64,000 nucleotides of DNA from Nageia nagi (taxonomy: Eukaryota > Pinophyta): positions 47,058,001 through 47,122,000 of the forward strand of contig JBITNC010000001.1 in the NCBI GenBank assembly GCA_050084985.1. Reading direction: 5' to 3'. Positions within the stretch are counted from its first letter, which is position 1. The number at the start of each line of letters is the position of its first letter. Shown piece after piece: positions 1 to 11,699 of this stretch. The notes under the pieces were generated by a model that worked only from the letters and a program-made list of their open reading frames with translations, was not told where the DNA came from and did no database searches. A program made the position numbers and the translations under genes.

Positions 1-470
1 AAATTCCATATTTTAGATGGAATTCTAAAAGTCTTACTCCTTAGAATTCCAATGAAATTCAATTCCCATTATTGAAATGTCTCATCACCTATGATACATT
101 GTAGATCCATTGCTACCATTTCCTTCCTTTTAATGAATCTATTACATTTTTCATATTCCTTAGAAATTTGAAAGGAGTCTATATAAATTCATGACCAATA
201 GTATCTAGCTTATAAGATTTTTGTTGTTATAGTATATCCAAAAAAATGACCTTTGATAATTCTTGAATGAAGTTCATGTAGGTAACCTTAGTTGGTTGTA
301 TACATATTAGTAACATGCCATTGTGATTTTTTCTATACATAATGCCTTTAGTTACATTGTAATTTAATGCATTCAATTTGAACCTATACATTTGAGGGGC
401 ATACATATTTTTTGGCATTCTCCTAGTGTTAAAATAGTTGAGAACCTTAGTAATCAGACTCTACTGATCT
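1..470 (-). pseudogene. gypsy integrase N-terminal part (decayed, cut by window edge)
   Basis: The open stretch 227-418 reads RFKLNALNYNVTKGIMYRKN followed by HNGMLLICI, the typical pre-integrase linker of gypsy Pol (a line saying the element grew no further, then 'YRKN..G.LL.C'). Below 227, in other frames, fragments such as SLKGRK and MRHFNNGN fit the zinc-finger end and the QQWGLDFIG core start of related integrases. The catalytic core is outside the window. Frames change and stops are frequent, so no protein can be made. The assignment rests on family resemblance read by eye. Confidence 0.75.
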
Positions 471-479
471 CCTTGTAAC

Positions 480-1790
480 TCAATTTTCTTATCTCATATT
501 CTATTAGCATTATCTACTTGAATGCTAGATCCATAACTAACTATTTGCAAAGGTTCTCTTCCCTTTATTACTTTTGTAGGTCGAGTTTCTACACTATATT
601 TAAAATCTTTATAATCCATTCAAATATTCCCTCACTTAATTCTCCCTGCAAAATGGAATTTCTTACATCTACATGAATAGTAAGGAATAGAAATTTATAA
701 TGAGATACATAATATTTGAACTTTATCAAACTTTTCATTATTCTAAACACTTTATTCTCTATTAAATTATTTCTCTCTTTAGCATCATGTAAAGTCTAAC
801 TAAAAAAGGAAATTGGATGTTCATCATGATTATCTTCCTTTTGAGTTAGTACAACAGCTACATTCCTCTTTGCTCCATAAGTATACCTGATAAATTTTTT
901 AGAGAAGTCTAGATTTTTCAAAATAGGAGCTATCATGATAACTAATTTAATTCATTCAAATATAATCAATATTTTTGTAGTCCACTCGAAAGGAATTTAA
1001 TCTTTGAGTAATTTTGTAATTGGATGGACTATTCTAATCAAGTCTTGAATGAACCTTCTTATAAAATTTATTTATCCCAAAAATGATTGTAACTTCTTTT
1101 TTATTTGATGGTATCATCAATTTTGATATTTCTTATACTCTTCTAGGATCAATGGACCAACTTTCTTTAAATATCATATGTACTAATAATTTCCCTTCAT
1201 TCATGGCAAAAATATATTTCTTTGGATTTAATGAGATTCTAAACTCTTGACATTTGATGAATGTTTGTTGAAGGTGTTGTAGTGATATTTGTTTTATTAG
1301 AAAAAACTATGATATCATTAAGATAAACCAATATTTTTTATTTATTATCTCACCAAAAGCATGATTTATAGATATTTGAAATGTAGCTCTAGTATTAGAT
1401 AATATGAAAGGTATTTAGTGGAATACAAATATTCTCCATTTGGTTGTAAATGCTTTCTTGAACTAATCTTTGTCTTTAACCCAAATTTGATTATATCCTA
1501 AAAAATCATTAATGATTGAAAATAAATCCACTATAAGAATTGTATGTAGAATTTGCGTTCATGGGGGATAGGGGATAGTTATCCTTTAAAGATACTTTGT
1601 TTAGGTTCTAAAAGTCAACACATAATTTGATATAACCATTTTTCTTTCTAATCAGTACTAAATTAGAAAGCCAAGTCGAGTGCTTAATAAGATATATAAT
1701 ACCAAACTAAACTAGCTTCATCACTTCTTGTTGCATTATCATTTCAATTTTTAGATTTACCAACCTTTTCTTTTGTTTGAAAGATCTTGC
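480..1790 (-). pseudogene. gypsy reverse transcriptase and RNase H (decayed)
   Basis: Around 1290-1340 the minus strand reads VYLNDIIVFSN, the position of the RT catalytic YxDD box with the first Asp changed to Asn. Further along come KINFIRRFIQDLIRIVHPIT (about 1000-1080), the conserved stretch after the RT thumb, then APILKNLDFSKKFIRYTYGA (about 860-930) and a segment ending in HPISF, which are the start and middle of gypsy RNase H. Several frameshifts and stops separate these blocks. The product would copy element RNA into DNA in the cytoplasmic particle. It cannot be functional. Confidence 0.85.
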
Positions 1791-2199
1791 TCCTTACAAT
1801 TCAATAGTGTGTTGAATTATATCTTTCTTATACACTTTCAAATATTCATAGTACCAAGCTATAATTTTAGCAAATTATTTCATTACCCCTTTGATATATT
1901 TAATATCTCATAAATAATTGAGGAAATCAATTTTCAAAAAATATTTCAGAGATATCTGAATCTCTTTATAGCTATTTTATTTACTACAATTCTTTTTTCT
2001 AAAGAACAAGTTTTTAAAAGAGATGATACCTTTTGATAGAGAGTTATTATTCAAATGAATCATATCCTCCTCACTAAAAGATCTAGATAAGGGTTCTTGT
2101 TTATTAGAATAAATCAATTATCTAGTTAAGAACCTATTTATATGATCTTCATTTTTAAATACTTACTAGAAGAAATCATTGTATGGAATAGAGGTTCTA

Positions 2200-2600
2200 A
2201 AGATAAATTGAATATATTTTCTTTGAAACCAATTATTAGTGGGATCAATCCTAGATCCTTTCTTGGATAAGAAATCATCTCCATTATTCTCCTCTCTTAT
2301 AATTTCTTTAAAATTTAAAGCATCAAAACTTTACAATAGGTTCTAGATTCTATTTCAATATTTTTTTAAGTAGTATTATTTTACTAAATATTTTTCTATC
2401 ACTTGATTCACCACTAACTCTGAGTCACCAAATACTATTAAGCACTTGATCTTCATTTTGCTTACTTGTTCCAATTTAGACATAAACTTCATATTAGTTG
2501 TATTGTTTGTACATATCCAAGTTAATATGAAAGAGAATCTCTTAGTTCCTTCTATAGGTGTGTCATACTCAAAAAGTAACCTTGTTAGAAAATAAGACAA
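2200..2600 (-). pseudogene. additional (plant-type) RNase H domain upstream of RT
   Basis: The 74-residue open stretch 2376-2600 contains TNNTTNMKFMSKLEQVSKMK and then LIVFGDSELVVNQVIEKY. This is the 'TNN.AEYEAL...A..MGI..L.V.GDSELVVNQV' core of the RNase H found in plant Tat-like and related gypsy elements; the E of AEYEA is lost but the GDSELV aspartate remains. Past the stop, in the same frame, SFDALNFKEIIREENNGDDF (about 2275-2335) is the usual continuation 'FDAF.I..IPREEN..AD'. The RT of the same relic starts about 400 bases further downstream, so this domain precedes RT. Confidence 0.85.
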
Positions 2601-3400
2601 TACATATTACAACCAACATTTTTCTTTATTTCTTTATGTAGACCTTCATTATACAAAGGATGAATATATTTCAATCCATTGCCTTCCAAAAGGGCTTTTT
2701 ACAAAAGAATTTTTAGGCCTTTGTAGGCCTATCTTAAATGTCTGCAAGCCTCAAAGATTATCTTTTGAAACTTGCAAAAGAGTATGGATCTCTCTATTCT
2801 CTTCAACTTCTTAAGACTTTCTTTGATTAGTTTAGGTGCTCCATACTATAGACCCTACACATATGAATACAAAATACATCAAACATACCTATTCATATCA
2901 TAAAATTAGCATAAAATGAGCATAAACAAGCATATAAAATTAGAATAATAATGCATCTAAATCAATAAAACTTGGATGTGTTTGGATAGAGTAACTTTAC
3001 ATTCAATTTGGGTCCCTTTGTTTTATGGTAGAAGGCTTTTTTTATAGATTTTAAAAATAGGTAAATTTTCCAATTTTAAAAAATTAGGATAGAAAATCCT
3101 CTCCATTTTGTCATGGTTAAGATCTAAAGAAAGGATGTGTGCGATGGATGATAAGTCATCCATTATCCTTTACTTTCTTTCCAAGACTCTTCAGGAGTTA
3201 CTATTTTTATTTTATTTTTGCCAACTTCAAGGTTAGGAATGTCTAGGTATCAAACCTCAATGTTTGGGCTAAGTCATGGGTGTCTAGGTGTTGGACACTA
3301 GTATTTGGAAGACTATAGTAAACTTTTAATATTTACTTTAATTTTTTCATCCTTCTTTCATATATTGAAAGAAGGGTCATTTTTGGGTGTCTACATTTTC
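2570..3400. repeat. dispersed repeat R1, copy 1
   Basis: About 830 bases match 37350-38190 in the same orientation. Shared landmarks in order are 'aggcct..gtaggcctatctta', 'tctctattctcttcaact', 'catatcataaaat...cataaaatgagcataaa', 'gaataataatgcatctaa', 'ttggatgtgttt.gatagagtaac' and 'ggatgatga/taag..tcatccattatcctt'. Both copies adjoin gypsy coding relics on the minus strand, copy 1 ahead of an additional RNase H and copy 2 after a protease. The likeliest reading is internal spacer of one gypsy family. Poorly coding in all frames. Confidence 0.8.
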
Positions 3401-3429
3401 CACTTTTTGAATTATTTGCTAATTATAAG

Positions 3430-4930
3430 TGGGGGATAATTCAAAAACTTACTTTTCTAAAGGTTGGTGCATTCAAATATCTTAACTTGTGTTTCTAACT
3501 TTAGTCAATATTTTGTATTAACCTATTCCCTATGAATAAGTTAGATTTGATTGATTGAATCATGATTAAATTCATTTTTTGATCTTTTGTGTTAGATACA
3601 TTTTGAAAGGATCATGGTTGTATTATCAAAGTGGATCACTATACTCTATGTTATTTATGGTAGGTGCATGATGAGTCTCTATGCCATCGAATATATGTTG
3701 AAGCTAGCATGTGATAAAGAATGGCCCTATGAATACAATGTTTTAATCATTCTACTTTTCATCCCAATAGTTAGGTTACAGATGATCTTCCATAAAATCT
3801 CATACAATGTTTTTAGTCATATCTAAACCCATCCTTATTCTATTTGTCAAAAGAAGCATCATTTTTTAAATTTGGAATTACTCATGAGTTTTCATTTTTC
3901 CTAAACACTTGAATTTGATCATGTCAATAAGTAAAAAACTTATTCTTTTTGTCTTTGACACATTTTTTATTTTTTAAGTTTTTTTCATTATGTGTGTGTG
4001 TGTGTGTGTATTTTTAGGGGTGTGACATGAATGATGGTTTTCTTGATATTACCTCATAAGGGACACAAGGTACACATTTTTCATCTAGATTCCTATGCTA
4101 GAAGAAAGATCTAAATATTTTTTGTATTTTTTATTATAGAACAAAGCTAAACATAACTAGAAGGAGGGCTTAAGTATTTAGATATTTTTTATTTTTGTTA
4201 GTTATTTTCATTTTATAGTTTTGATTGATTTTTAATTATTATTATTATTTTAAGGTGGGGTTTTGATTTAATTCCCTTGAATTATGTTTACACTTGATTG
4301 ATATTTAAATTTGACGTAGTCTCTGTGAATAATTCAAATTTTATTGGTTGAATCATGATCAACTCATGTTCTAGTCACTTTTGCACTTGATCGTATTTTG
4401 TAAACCATTATCATGTATTCCACAATAATGCATGTATCTATCCCAAATCTATGTGTTGTTTGTGGTAGGTACATGACAATTCTTTATGTCATCAAATGTA
4501 TGCCAAAGCTAATTATGGTTTTTGAGTATATATGTACACCAAAACTATACTTGTATCTATATCAATACTATGTCTATTGTTTATGGTAGGTACTGATGAT
4601 GCTTGGCTTATATCCATATGTTGAAGCTAATATGACATAGATTACATATTTTGAGTATACAATTGGTTCAATTTTATTGGCTTCCATCCTATAAACTAAG
4701 GTACATTATGATCTTATGTTAAAGGTCATATCACATTTGTTAATCATGTTCGATTTTTTTGAATTTGAAGTATTCACAAAATTCAATTTCTTCTAAACAT
4801 GTGACTTAGGTTGTTTCAACAACTAGGGGTCTTATTCATTTTTTGATGTATTTTATTATTTTTTATCTTGATTACAAACCAAAAGAAAGACTTAAGTGTT
4901 TTATTCATCATTCCCTCCTTTTTTTTTAAT
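3430..4930. repeat. degenerate tandem duplication, unit about 700-850 bases, with short inner repeats
   Basis: Two diverged units follow each other. Both carry 'tt.attg.ttgaatcatgatca/taa.tc' (about 3545 and 4340), then a block 'ttatggtaggt.catga...ct.tatg.catc.aa.atatg..gaagcta' seen at about 3650, 4455 and again at 4575, then 'ttcc..taaac' and 'aagaaaga.ct.aa' motifs. A TG dinucleotide run sits at 3991-4009. No protein is recognisable; short frames such as 3614-3826 are explained by the repeat. It may be LTR or spacer DNA of an element next to the PMD relic. Confidence 0.55.
3991..4009. repeat. (TG)n microsatellite
   Basis: A run of nine to ten TG units. Confidence 0.9.
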
Positions 4931-5560
4931 TTTTTAATTTTTGATTATTTTATAATGTTATGGGTCATTGATGACTGGTTCTAGTCATCATCATCCTATG
5001 TAAATTACTAGTTTTTGAGTTAAAATTATCAATGTTCTAATTCAAGGTAAAAATAAAAAGACAAAGTGACATGTCATTTTCTTATTTATATTTTGTGGTT
5101 TTTAGAGCTCTTATCAGTTTGTTGTTCCCTTGTTCATGTAGACTACTCTTTTAGCTATCTTATCACATTCTATGGGCCAACATACCACTGAGAAGGAGAC
5201 CAGCTATCTAAATGAGGCCAATTAAAGAGGAAATAGGCTTTTAAAAATCCCCTTTTTCATTTTTTCCTTAATATGCTAATTTTAGGGCTTGAATTGAAAA
5301 ATAAAATTATAAGAATTATTTTTTTTTATGTTTAGGCCATTTTTTTAACCATTAGAATTTTGAATTTAGTTTAGATTTTAGTATTTTTATAATTTTTTTA
5401 AACCTTCGACCATGTTCATTAGTTGAAGTTTAAGGGTTATAGAATCACTAGTGTTTGTTAGAGAATGTCAGTGAATCAATAACTTGGTCACTCAATAGTT
5501 GATGTTTGGTAGTAGAGTAAAGTTTTTTTTTAAGTACTTAGCTTAGCTTTACTATTTTCT

Positions 5561-6660
5561 ATGTTTGATATGTCTTCAAGCCTAGAGGGTGCTATCCTAT
5601 TATCTTACAAGAGGGGCATCCATTTCTCACTATTTTGGACCACACTTTATTTCAAATTATGGGTTTTGAAGCTAGACCCTACATGGGTCATATTCATTGG
5701 GAGTACCCTCTTTTGGCAACTTTGCTCAAGAGGTGGAACTCCACTACCTCTACCTTTCATCTCCTAATAGGGGTGATGATGATTATAGTGGAGGAAATCC
5801 ACTTCCTATACCACTTACCTATTCATGGTTAGAGGGTACAACATAATATGGATAGGGATGAGGCTCGATCGAATATTTTCTATTTATATGGGGCTGATAT
5901 AGTAGACACGATTATGTTCATATTAAATCAAGGGCAATCAAGTATTATTATTATTGGTGAGAGGATAGTAGGGGAGTATTAAATTATCCTTTTTTATGGG
6001 CATGATTTAGTGCTATACCTTACTTGATACTATAAGTGGTAGGTTTCCATGGTCATTACTTCCTGTGATTATGGATATGATACAACATGGTATAGTGTAT
6101 GCTTAGGCACCCACCTTGTTGGTGTAGTGCTACATGGAGTTACTTTTCTATTCTCAAGGTTATAAATCCTCACTATTGATGACCATCACTCTTCAAGCAT
6201 GGTCTTATGAGCATATTTAATTCATACATCCTCTTGGTCTTCATATCCCTAGTTTTGCCAGCTACACAAAGTATCCTACTAGCATCATGAGGTGGAAGGA
6301 GGATTTCTATATCCTTTTGGTCGATGGAATTTGTAGGGATGTTAGATTTTATCATACTATGCTTAGTTAGTTAGTACTAGATCATTTTAAGTTTAGGCCT
6401 TATCATTTATATTCAACATAGGATGAGCTTGAAGCCCAGCTTACGGGAATTAGATAGGTGAGGGTTCTTAATGGTTGATGAAATGAATTTCTTGAGTACT
6501 TTCAATTTGATCATGTTAGGTGCCAATTTTCACCTGTATAGGATGTTCCTCTAGATCTCATGAGGTATAAATGAGAGGGGACACTTCCTATTTAATGGGA
6601 TTTAGACCTTGGTATACATGGATCCCAATCCTACTTAGGAGGAGGGTATTGATAAGAAGG
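5561..6660 (+). pseudogene. plant mobile domain (PMD) protein, decayed
   Basis: The two best frames at 5561-5832 contain GFEARPYMGHIHWEYPLLAT, then LLKRWNSTTSTFHL and HFLYHLPIHG. This matches the start of the plant mobile domain (PF10536): 'L..L.ERWR..THTFHLP.GE.TITL.DV..L..LPI.G'. Later frames give LQAWSYEHI (about 6200), FHPLGLHIPSF-like and ILLVDGICRDVRF, and LEAQLTGIR (about 6430), consistent with the middle and C-terminal part of the domain ('..WAWEHI......W...L......W.PY'). Stops and frameshifts occur throughout. PMD proteins are either plant MAIL/MAIN-type genes or passengers of Ty3 and MuDR elements; which this was cannot be told, as no LTRs or terminal inverted repeats are seen around it. 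Confidence 0.75.
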
Positions 6661-8800
6661 TGGATGATGATGATGTGGGTGTGATAAGGTTTTTGTTGCA
6701 TGGTGGTAAGCTAAACAAGAGGAGGGAGATGAGGGTGATCAAGGCCAATGGGTGCATTAGTGAGTGGAGGATCTAGGGGTAGGATCTAGTGTGATCAAGG
6801 GGTCAAGATGTTGAGATGGGTACCAAGGGGGATATTTGAGGTGTAGCTACATAGAGTGAGGAGGATATTCCTCATATCAATGGGGTTTCAACAATATAGG
6901 TTGGTGAGCTGAGAACAAGAGGAAGAGGTACCTACCCCTTAGGTACTTGGTATTGATGCATTACTAGGCTATATTTTTAAGCTTAAGTTTTTACTTACAT
7001 AATCCCAATATTACTTGATGAGTATCATCGAGATAATGAGTTTATACATACCTAGCTATAGCAATATAAATATTCTAATGAGGACATGCTCAGGTAGAAG
7101 GTTGATTGTGATTGTTATATATATGAGATGGATACAGCTTAGGATATGGTTTAGTCCTTGTAGTAGTAGGTTGGGAAAATAGGCACATTAGTAGGCATAG
7201 AGAGGTAGTCTTCCTTGTTCATTCAAGATATTTATAGGAAATGAGATTACTACTATGGGGTTACTGATACTTGGTTGGTAGGTGTTCCTATGTATGCATA
7301 AGACTATCCTATTCCTCCTCTAGGATATTTACCCTTGGATATCCTTACACTTCCTACAACTACAACTAGTGAGGTATAGGGTGCCTAGAGTATGTAGAGG
7401 CCAGGCTAGAGTCATAGCTTCTTGTACCAGTAGTGTGATTGCTATTTCTTCTTATCATCACATATGAATAGCTGAGCTATGAGCAACAAAGTCATGGTGA
7501 TGGAAAAGAGTATGAGAATGCCTTAATTGATTGATTGTTATTACTTCTTGTCATGTTATTGTTATTAGCTTATGATATTGATGATTTTTGGACTTATATT
7601 CATTGGTGGATGATTATATTATATTCATTTTTGGATCATGATTAGTTATTTTATTGGATGTATATTTATTTATGGTTGGGTGATTAACATTATATGATTA
7701 TGCTTTGATATATACATGTGATGATATTTTTAGATACTTGTGTTTATGATGAGTTGTTATTTGATATTATCATGTGTTATGTTGTGATTGATAATTCTAA
7801 GGTTACATTTAATTTTAATGTTGTATATCATTATGATGGATTATTGATGTTACTTAACATTGAGTTGTATAATATTTATCATTTTGATGAATGAATATTT
7901 TAATATAATGTGATCATTTAATTTGTCATAGATTGGAAAATATTTTATTTGTAATAGTATAGAATTAGATATTATCATTTTCCATTTTCTCTGGCTATTT
8001 ATACATATGGGAAAATGTATGTATGTAAAATGGCATGAATGGTATGAACACACATGGATATATGTATGAATGCATAATGCTATGGATGTATGTAGCTAGA
8101 TAAGTGAACATGGATGGATGGTATAACTATTTAAATGTTAAGCATAACAATTTAATTAACCTACCAAGATTATAATAATAATGAGATATACATATTATGG
8201 AATGAAATGAATGTATAATTTAATAAAGAACTATAATAAATAATATATTCACACTAATTTCATAAAATGATCTTTCATTTTAATTTCATCTACTAAGTAT
8301 GATATAAAATAAGGTTATGATACACTTAAGTTTATTATGAACTTGTGTATGTGTAATGGTGTTCATTTTATTCTCTTGACACTTTCCAATTAAATATTTT
8401 AAGAGCATAAAATATGTAAGCTAATTCATTCATGTGAAACATCCAAAGTTCCATCTCAGGTTAGACATGTCATCTCTTCATAAGGCATATCTCACTATCA
8501 GATAGACATTCATAGCCCTGGTGAATTTTAACACCTAGATCCAATTATAGCCTCAATAGAGGATACTGTAATCACCCAAGAATTCTACTTTTATTTCTTC
8601 TTTTTTTTTGAATCTTTTCGCTATATGTATGTATATTTTTTCTATCTATCTTTTTATTTCTATCCTATCTCTTGGGTTTAGGATGAAGTGAAATAATAGG
8701 ATGAATAATCACTCAAAATTATTCTCAAAGAACATCAAATTTTGATTGTTTTGAGATTTAGCATGTGTAAAAGTATATGAATTCATAATATCTTGATGAT
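6660..8800. other. no recognisable gene; purine-rich then AT-rich low-complexity DNA
   Basis: From 6660 to about 7450 the sequence is G/A-rich on the plus strand (repeated 'gatgatgatgatg', 'gaggagggagatgagg') and may be the acidic, low-complexity tail of the PMD reading frame. From 7450 to 8800 it is AT-rich with many short 'gattattgatgatt' type words. No conserved protein motif was found in either strand. Confidence 0.5.
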
Positions 8801-8951
8801 GTATCAAGGTCATGTTTATTTATCATCCAAAGTTTTAGAAATCTTACAGAAGATGTTTTGACAAAATAGGGTATGAATATTATACTTATAAACTACTTTA
8901 ATTATATGTGTGATATATATGAATGGCATATGGATGGATATGTAATTGTTA

Positions 8952-8978
8952 TGTATATATATATATATATATATATAT
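8952..8978. repeat. (AT)n microsatellite
   Basis: A TA dinucleotide run of about 13 units inside AT-rich unassigned DNA. It encodes the YIYIYI run in a chance minus-strand frame. Confidence 0.9.
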
Positions 8979-9367
8979 CTTGGTAGATTACTATGATCAT
9001 CATGTTTTACATTTAATAGTTTTACAATGATGAATAAAGTGGAAAAAATGAACACAATGATATGATGTGAACACATAGGGAAATGCACCCAATAGCCAAG
9101 ATGCTTCAGAAATAATTTTCTAAGTATATATATATATTATTTTTTTATAAATAATTTTTTGTTTTTTTTTTTTTAGTTATCTTCTACCTAGACATAATGG
9201 ATTCCAAGTTGAGTGAGGGTTTGCAATAGATCACTATGGGAGATGATATAAAAATGAGTACACATAGTATGGTCAATAGTCCAATGCATAGGATGGTGAG
9301 TAACATACATAGAAAAAAGGAAGTTCCAATAAAAAACATTTACTAATATTATATGGGTAATGGTGAG

Positions 9368-9646
9368 TTAGTCAAAAGACTTTTGAGGATGTAAGGATGA
9401 TGGTCTAATGAGTCTACAAATAAATGGGTTAACATAGGCATTAATCATAATCCTCCATATGAAATCTACTCTAGAAAGTAGGCAAATAAGATTTTGAAGA
9501 TACTTTTCATTAGGTATGTTACAAATCATGCAAGTTCCCCAACATGGTCTATGATAAAGATAGAGGTCCACCCAAAAGGAATCTTTTAGAATGTTGTAAG
9601 CATGATCAAATCTATCTAACAGACTTAAAAATGTTATCATAGACAA
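9368..9646 (-). other. unrecognised 92-codon open stretch
   Basis: The minus strand is open for 92 codons and reads like diverged protein rather than low-complexity: aromatic-rich, with the sequence WGTCMICNIP and a PSSLHPQ segment near its end. I do not recognise the family. It may continue upstream in the same frame past about 9700. The surroundings (8.8-10.9 kb) show no LTR or other conserved domain, and a plus-strand open stretch at 10222-10500 is equally unassigned. It could be a piece of an element passenger gene or chance. Confidence 0.25.
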
Positions 9647-9649
9647 AAT

Positions 9650-11150
9650 ATTATGTTGAACACCATCAAGAAACTAAAAAAAGTGGTTTGTATCTACATC
9701 CAATGACTAGACTTGACTCTCTACAAGGTCACTCGAGAACGTACATGGTGAATGTGGGATGCAAAGGGAGGATAATTCCCAAGGAGTAGGTGTAATATGA
9801 TATGGATAGGCTACCTCCTAATTGGTGGGTCTAAAAACACAATGAGGATGACTCATGATGCTTTTGTTTGTAATGCAATCAACCACTTGCAATATTATAT
9901 GAAAATTTCAAAAATTGCATAAGATTTTCCATAGACACAACATATATGAAATATTTTATTTGCATGAAAATAATTAATAGGCATGCAAAGATCAAGAAAT
10001 ATATATAAAACACACACACATATATACATGATATGAATTTTTGTTTATTTTTTACATTTTTTATATTATTTTATGATGAAAGGTTATTTACAACCCTTGA
10101 ATGATTATGGTAAATAGTTTTCTTATGAATAACCTAACATCCATGATATAAGAAGTAATAGTAAAGAGGATGCAATCAAAGGTGAATAGGACCTAGTCCT
10201 AGAATAGATGGTTGGGAATGAATGGGATATGAAATGAGTGGCAGGATTGGTGGTTTAAGTTTTAGTTTAAACTTCCTAATGACTCTCCTAAGTTCCATAT
10301 ATGAATTTGAAGTTTTAGTATGTACTTCAAAAAGCATAAAAAAGGAAGGTATGTATGTAGTACGTAGTGAAATAGGAGGTGGTGGGATTGGTAGTAATGG
10401 AGTAGTCTATGATGGAAAGTATGGAATGAGGCTCCCTATAGAAACACCAAGACTCCTATTATCAATGATGTTGGAAAATGTATCTATCCAATATTTTTGA
10501 TTTATTTTCTCTTATCTATATATTGATTAATTTGTTCAAATCACACTTTCACATTCATGGGATTCTTCATGCAATAATTATTACTAAACACTAAACTATA
10601 ATTACACACAATTTATTCTTTTGGAATGTCATAAAGTATGACAATACTTAATTAGAAATAACTAAATTCAGAATATGAGGATGTCCCATAAATTTGATAT
10701 GAACATCTTCAACATAATATATCATAATTTTGGTTTTTTATAAAGCCAATGTAGATGGAACCATTATAATGAGTTTATTTTAGATTCTTATTCCATCCAC
10801 ATTTCTTGTGCTTTTATTTCAATTGCAAATTTTAAACCATTTATTTTTCTTTCCCATGCATTTGATGTATGATTTTCAAAGAATTTCATGGCTATTTCCA
10901 ATTGCACTTCTTTAGGTAATTCAAGAAAATATGCCATAAGTGCATAAGGAATTTTTCAAAGTAATTGTATATAAATATATCTTTTATATTTATCCATTAA
11001 ATTTTGACCAATATAATCAAATTGGACATGTACTTATTTAGAAATTTCTAACCTTTTGGTTATAACTATTTTTTCATGATGGTCATGAGATGAAGAGGAT
11101 ATGAAGCTTGATTTTACTTGAGAAAATTGTTTACTAATATTTCTTTTAAC
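9650..11150. other. no recognisable gene
   Basis: AT-rich DNA with short scattered frames. The plus-strand stretch 10222-10500 (92 codons, containing a GGGGIG run) has no motif I can name. Element E may extend into the right part of this interval as its 3' non-coding DNA. Confidence 0.4.
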
Positions 11151-11699
11151 TCTTTTTTATTTTCTATGTCTAGGTGCAAACAAAGGAAAAAAATCATATA
11201 TTAACTTTTGATGACACAAATCTCCTATGAGCTGATTCATCCAAGTCATGATTGGATGTAAGCTTTGTAGATATTGAGATCTAATATCTAGAACCCAATA
11301 ATTAAAAGTGCAATCAAGTATGAGTTTAGGTATTGTAGTAGGCCAATATAAGCATAACAAATTTATTTTTTGTACTTGCTCATAATAATGATAATAACCT
11401 TGAAATGCATGGCCCTATTTAGGTAAATTTCAAAATTTTCTTCTTTAACATAGATTTTCCAACCATCAAATGTACCTAGATAATGACACAAGGCTATATC
11501 CCTTTGTATGTTAATTGGTAATCGAAGAATATTCTTTTGCTCCTTAGAAAGTGAATTTAGTGAGTCTTGATATGGATCTATCTCTCAAATATCTAGAATT
11601 CTCAAACCATGGTCCTTGCTTGATCCCTTTTCTTTCCAGTGACACATGAACATTCTTGATCTTTTTGGTTTTCATCTATTAAATTTATTCATTTTTATT

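Larger units (their letters stand above)
1..2600 (-). mobile_element. Ty3/gypsy pol remnant A (additional RNase H - RT - RNase H - integrase)
   Basis: Read on the minus strand, this stretch holds in order an additional plant-type RNase H, a reverse transcriptase, its own RNase H and the start of an integrase, all in shifting frames with many stops. The order is unusual because one RNase H lies before the RT. No LTR, primer-binding site or polypurine tract is visible; the integrase runs off the left edge. Upstream on the same strand lies repeat R1 (2570-3400), whose other copy follows a related gypsy protease at 38.2 kb, so R1 is probably internal DNA of this family between protease and additional RNase H. 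The element is dead and old. Confidence 0.85.

Noticed and set aside
6173-6355. 60-codon minus-strand frame
   Set aside because: Antisense of the PMD relic, which has family support on the plus strand.
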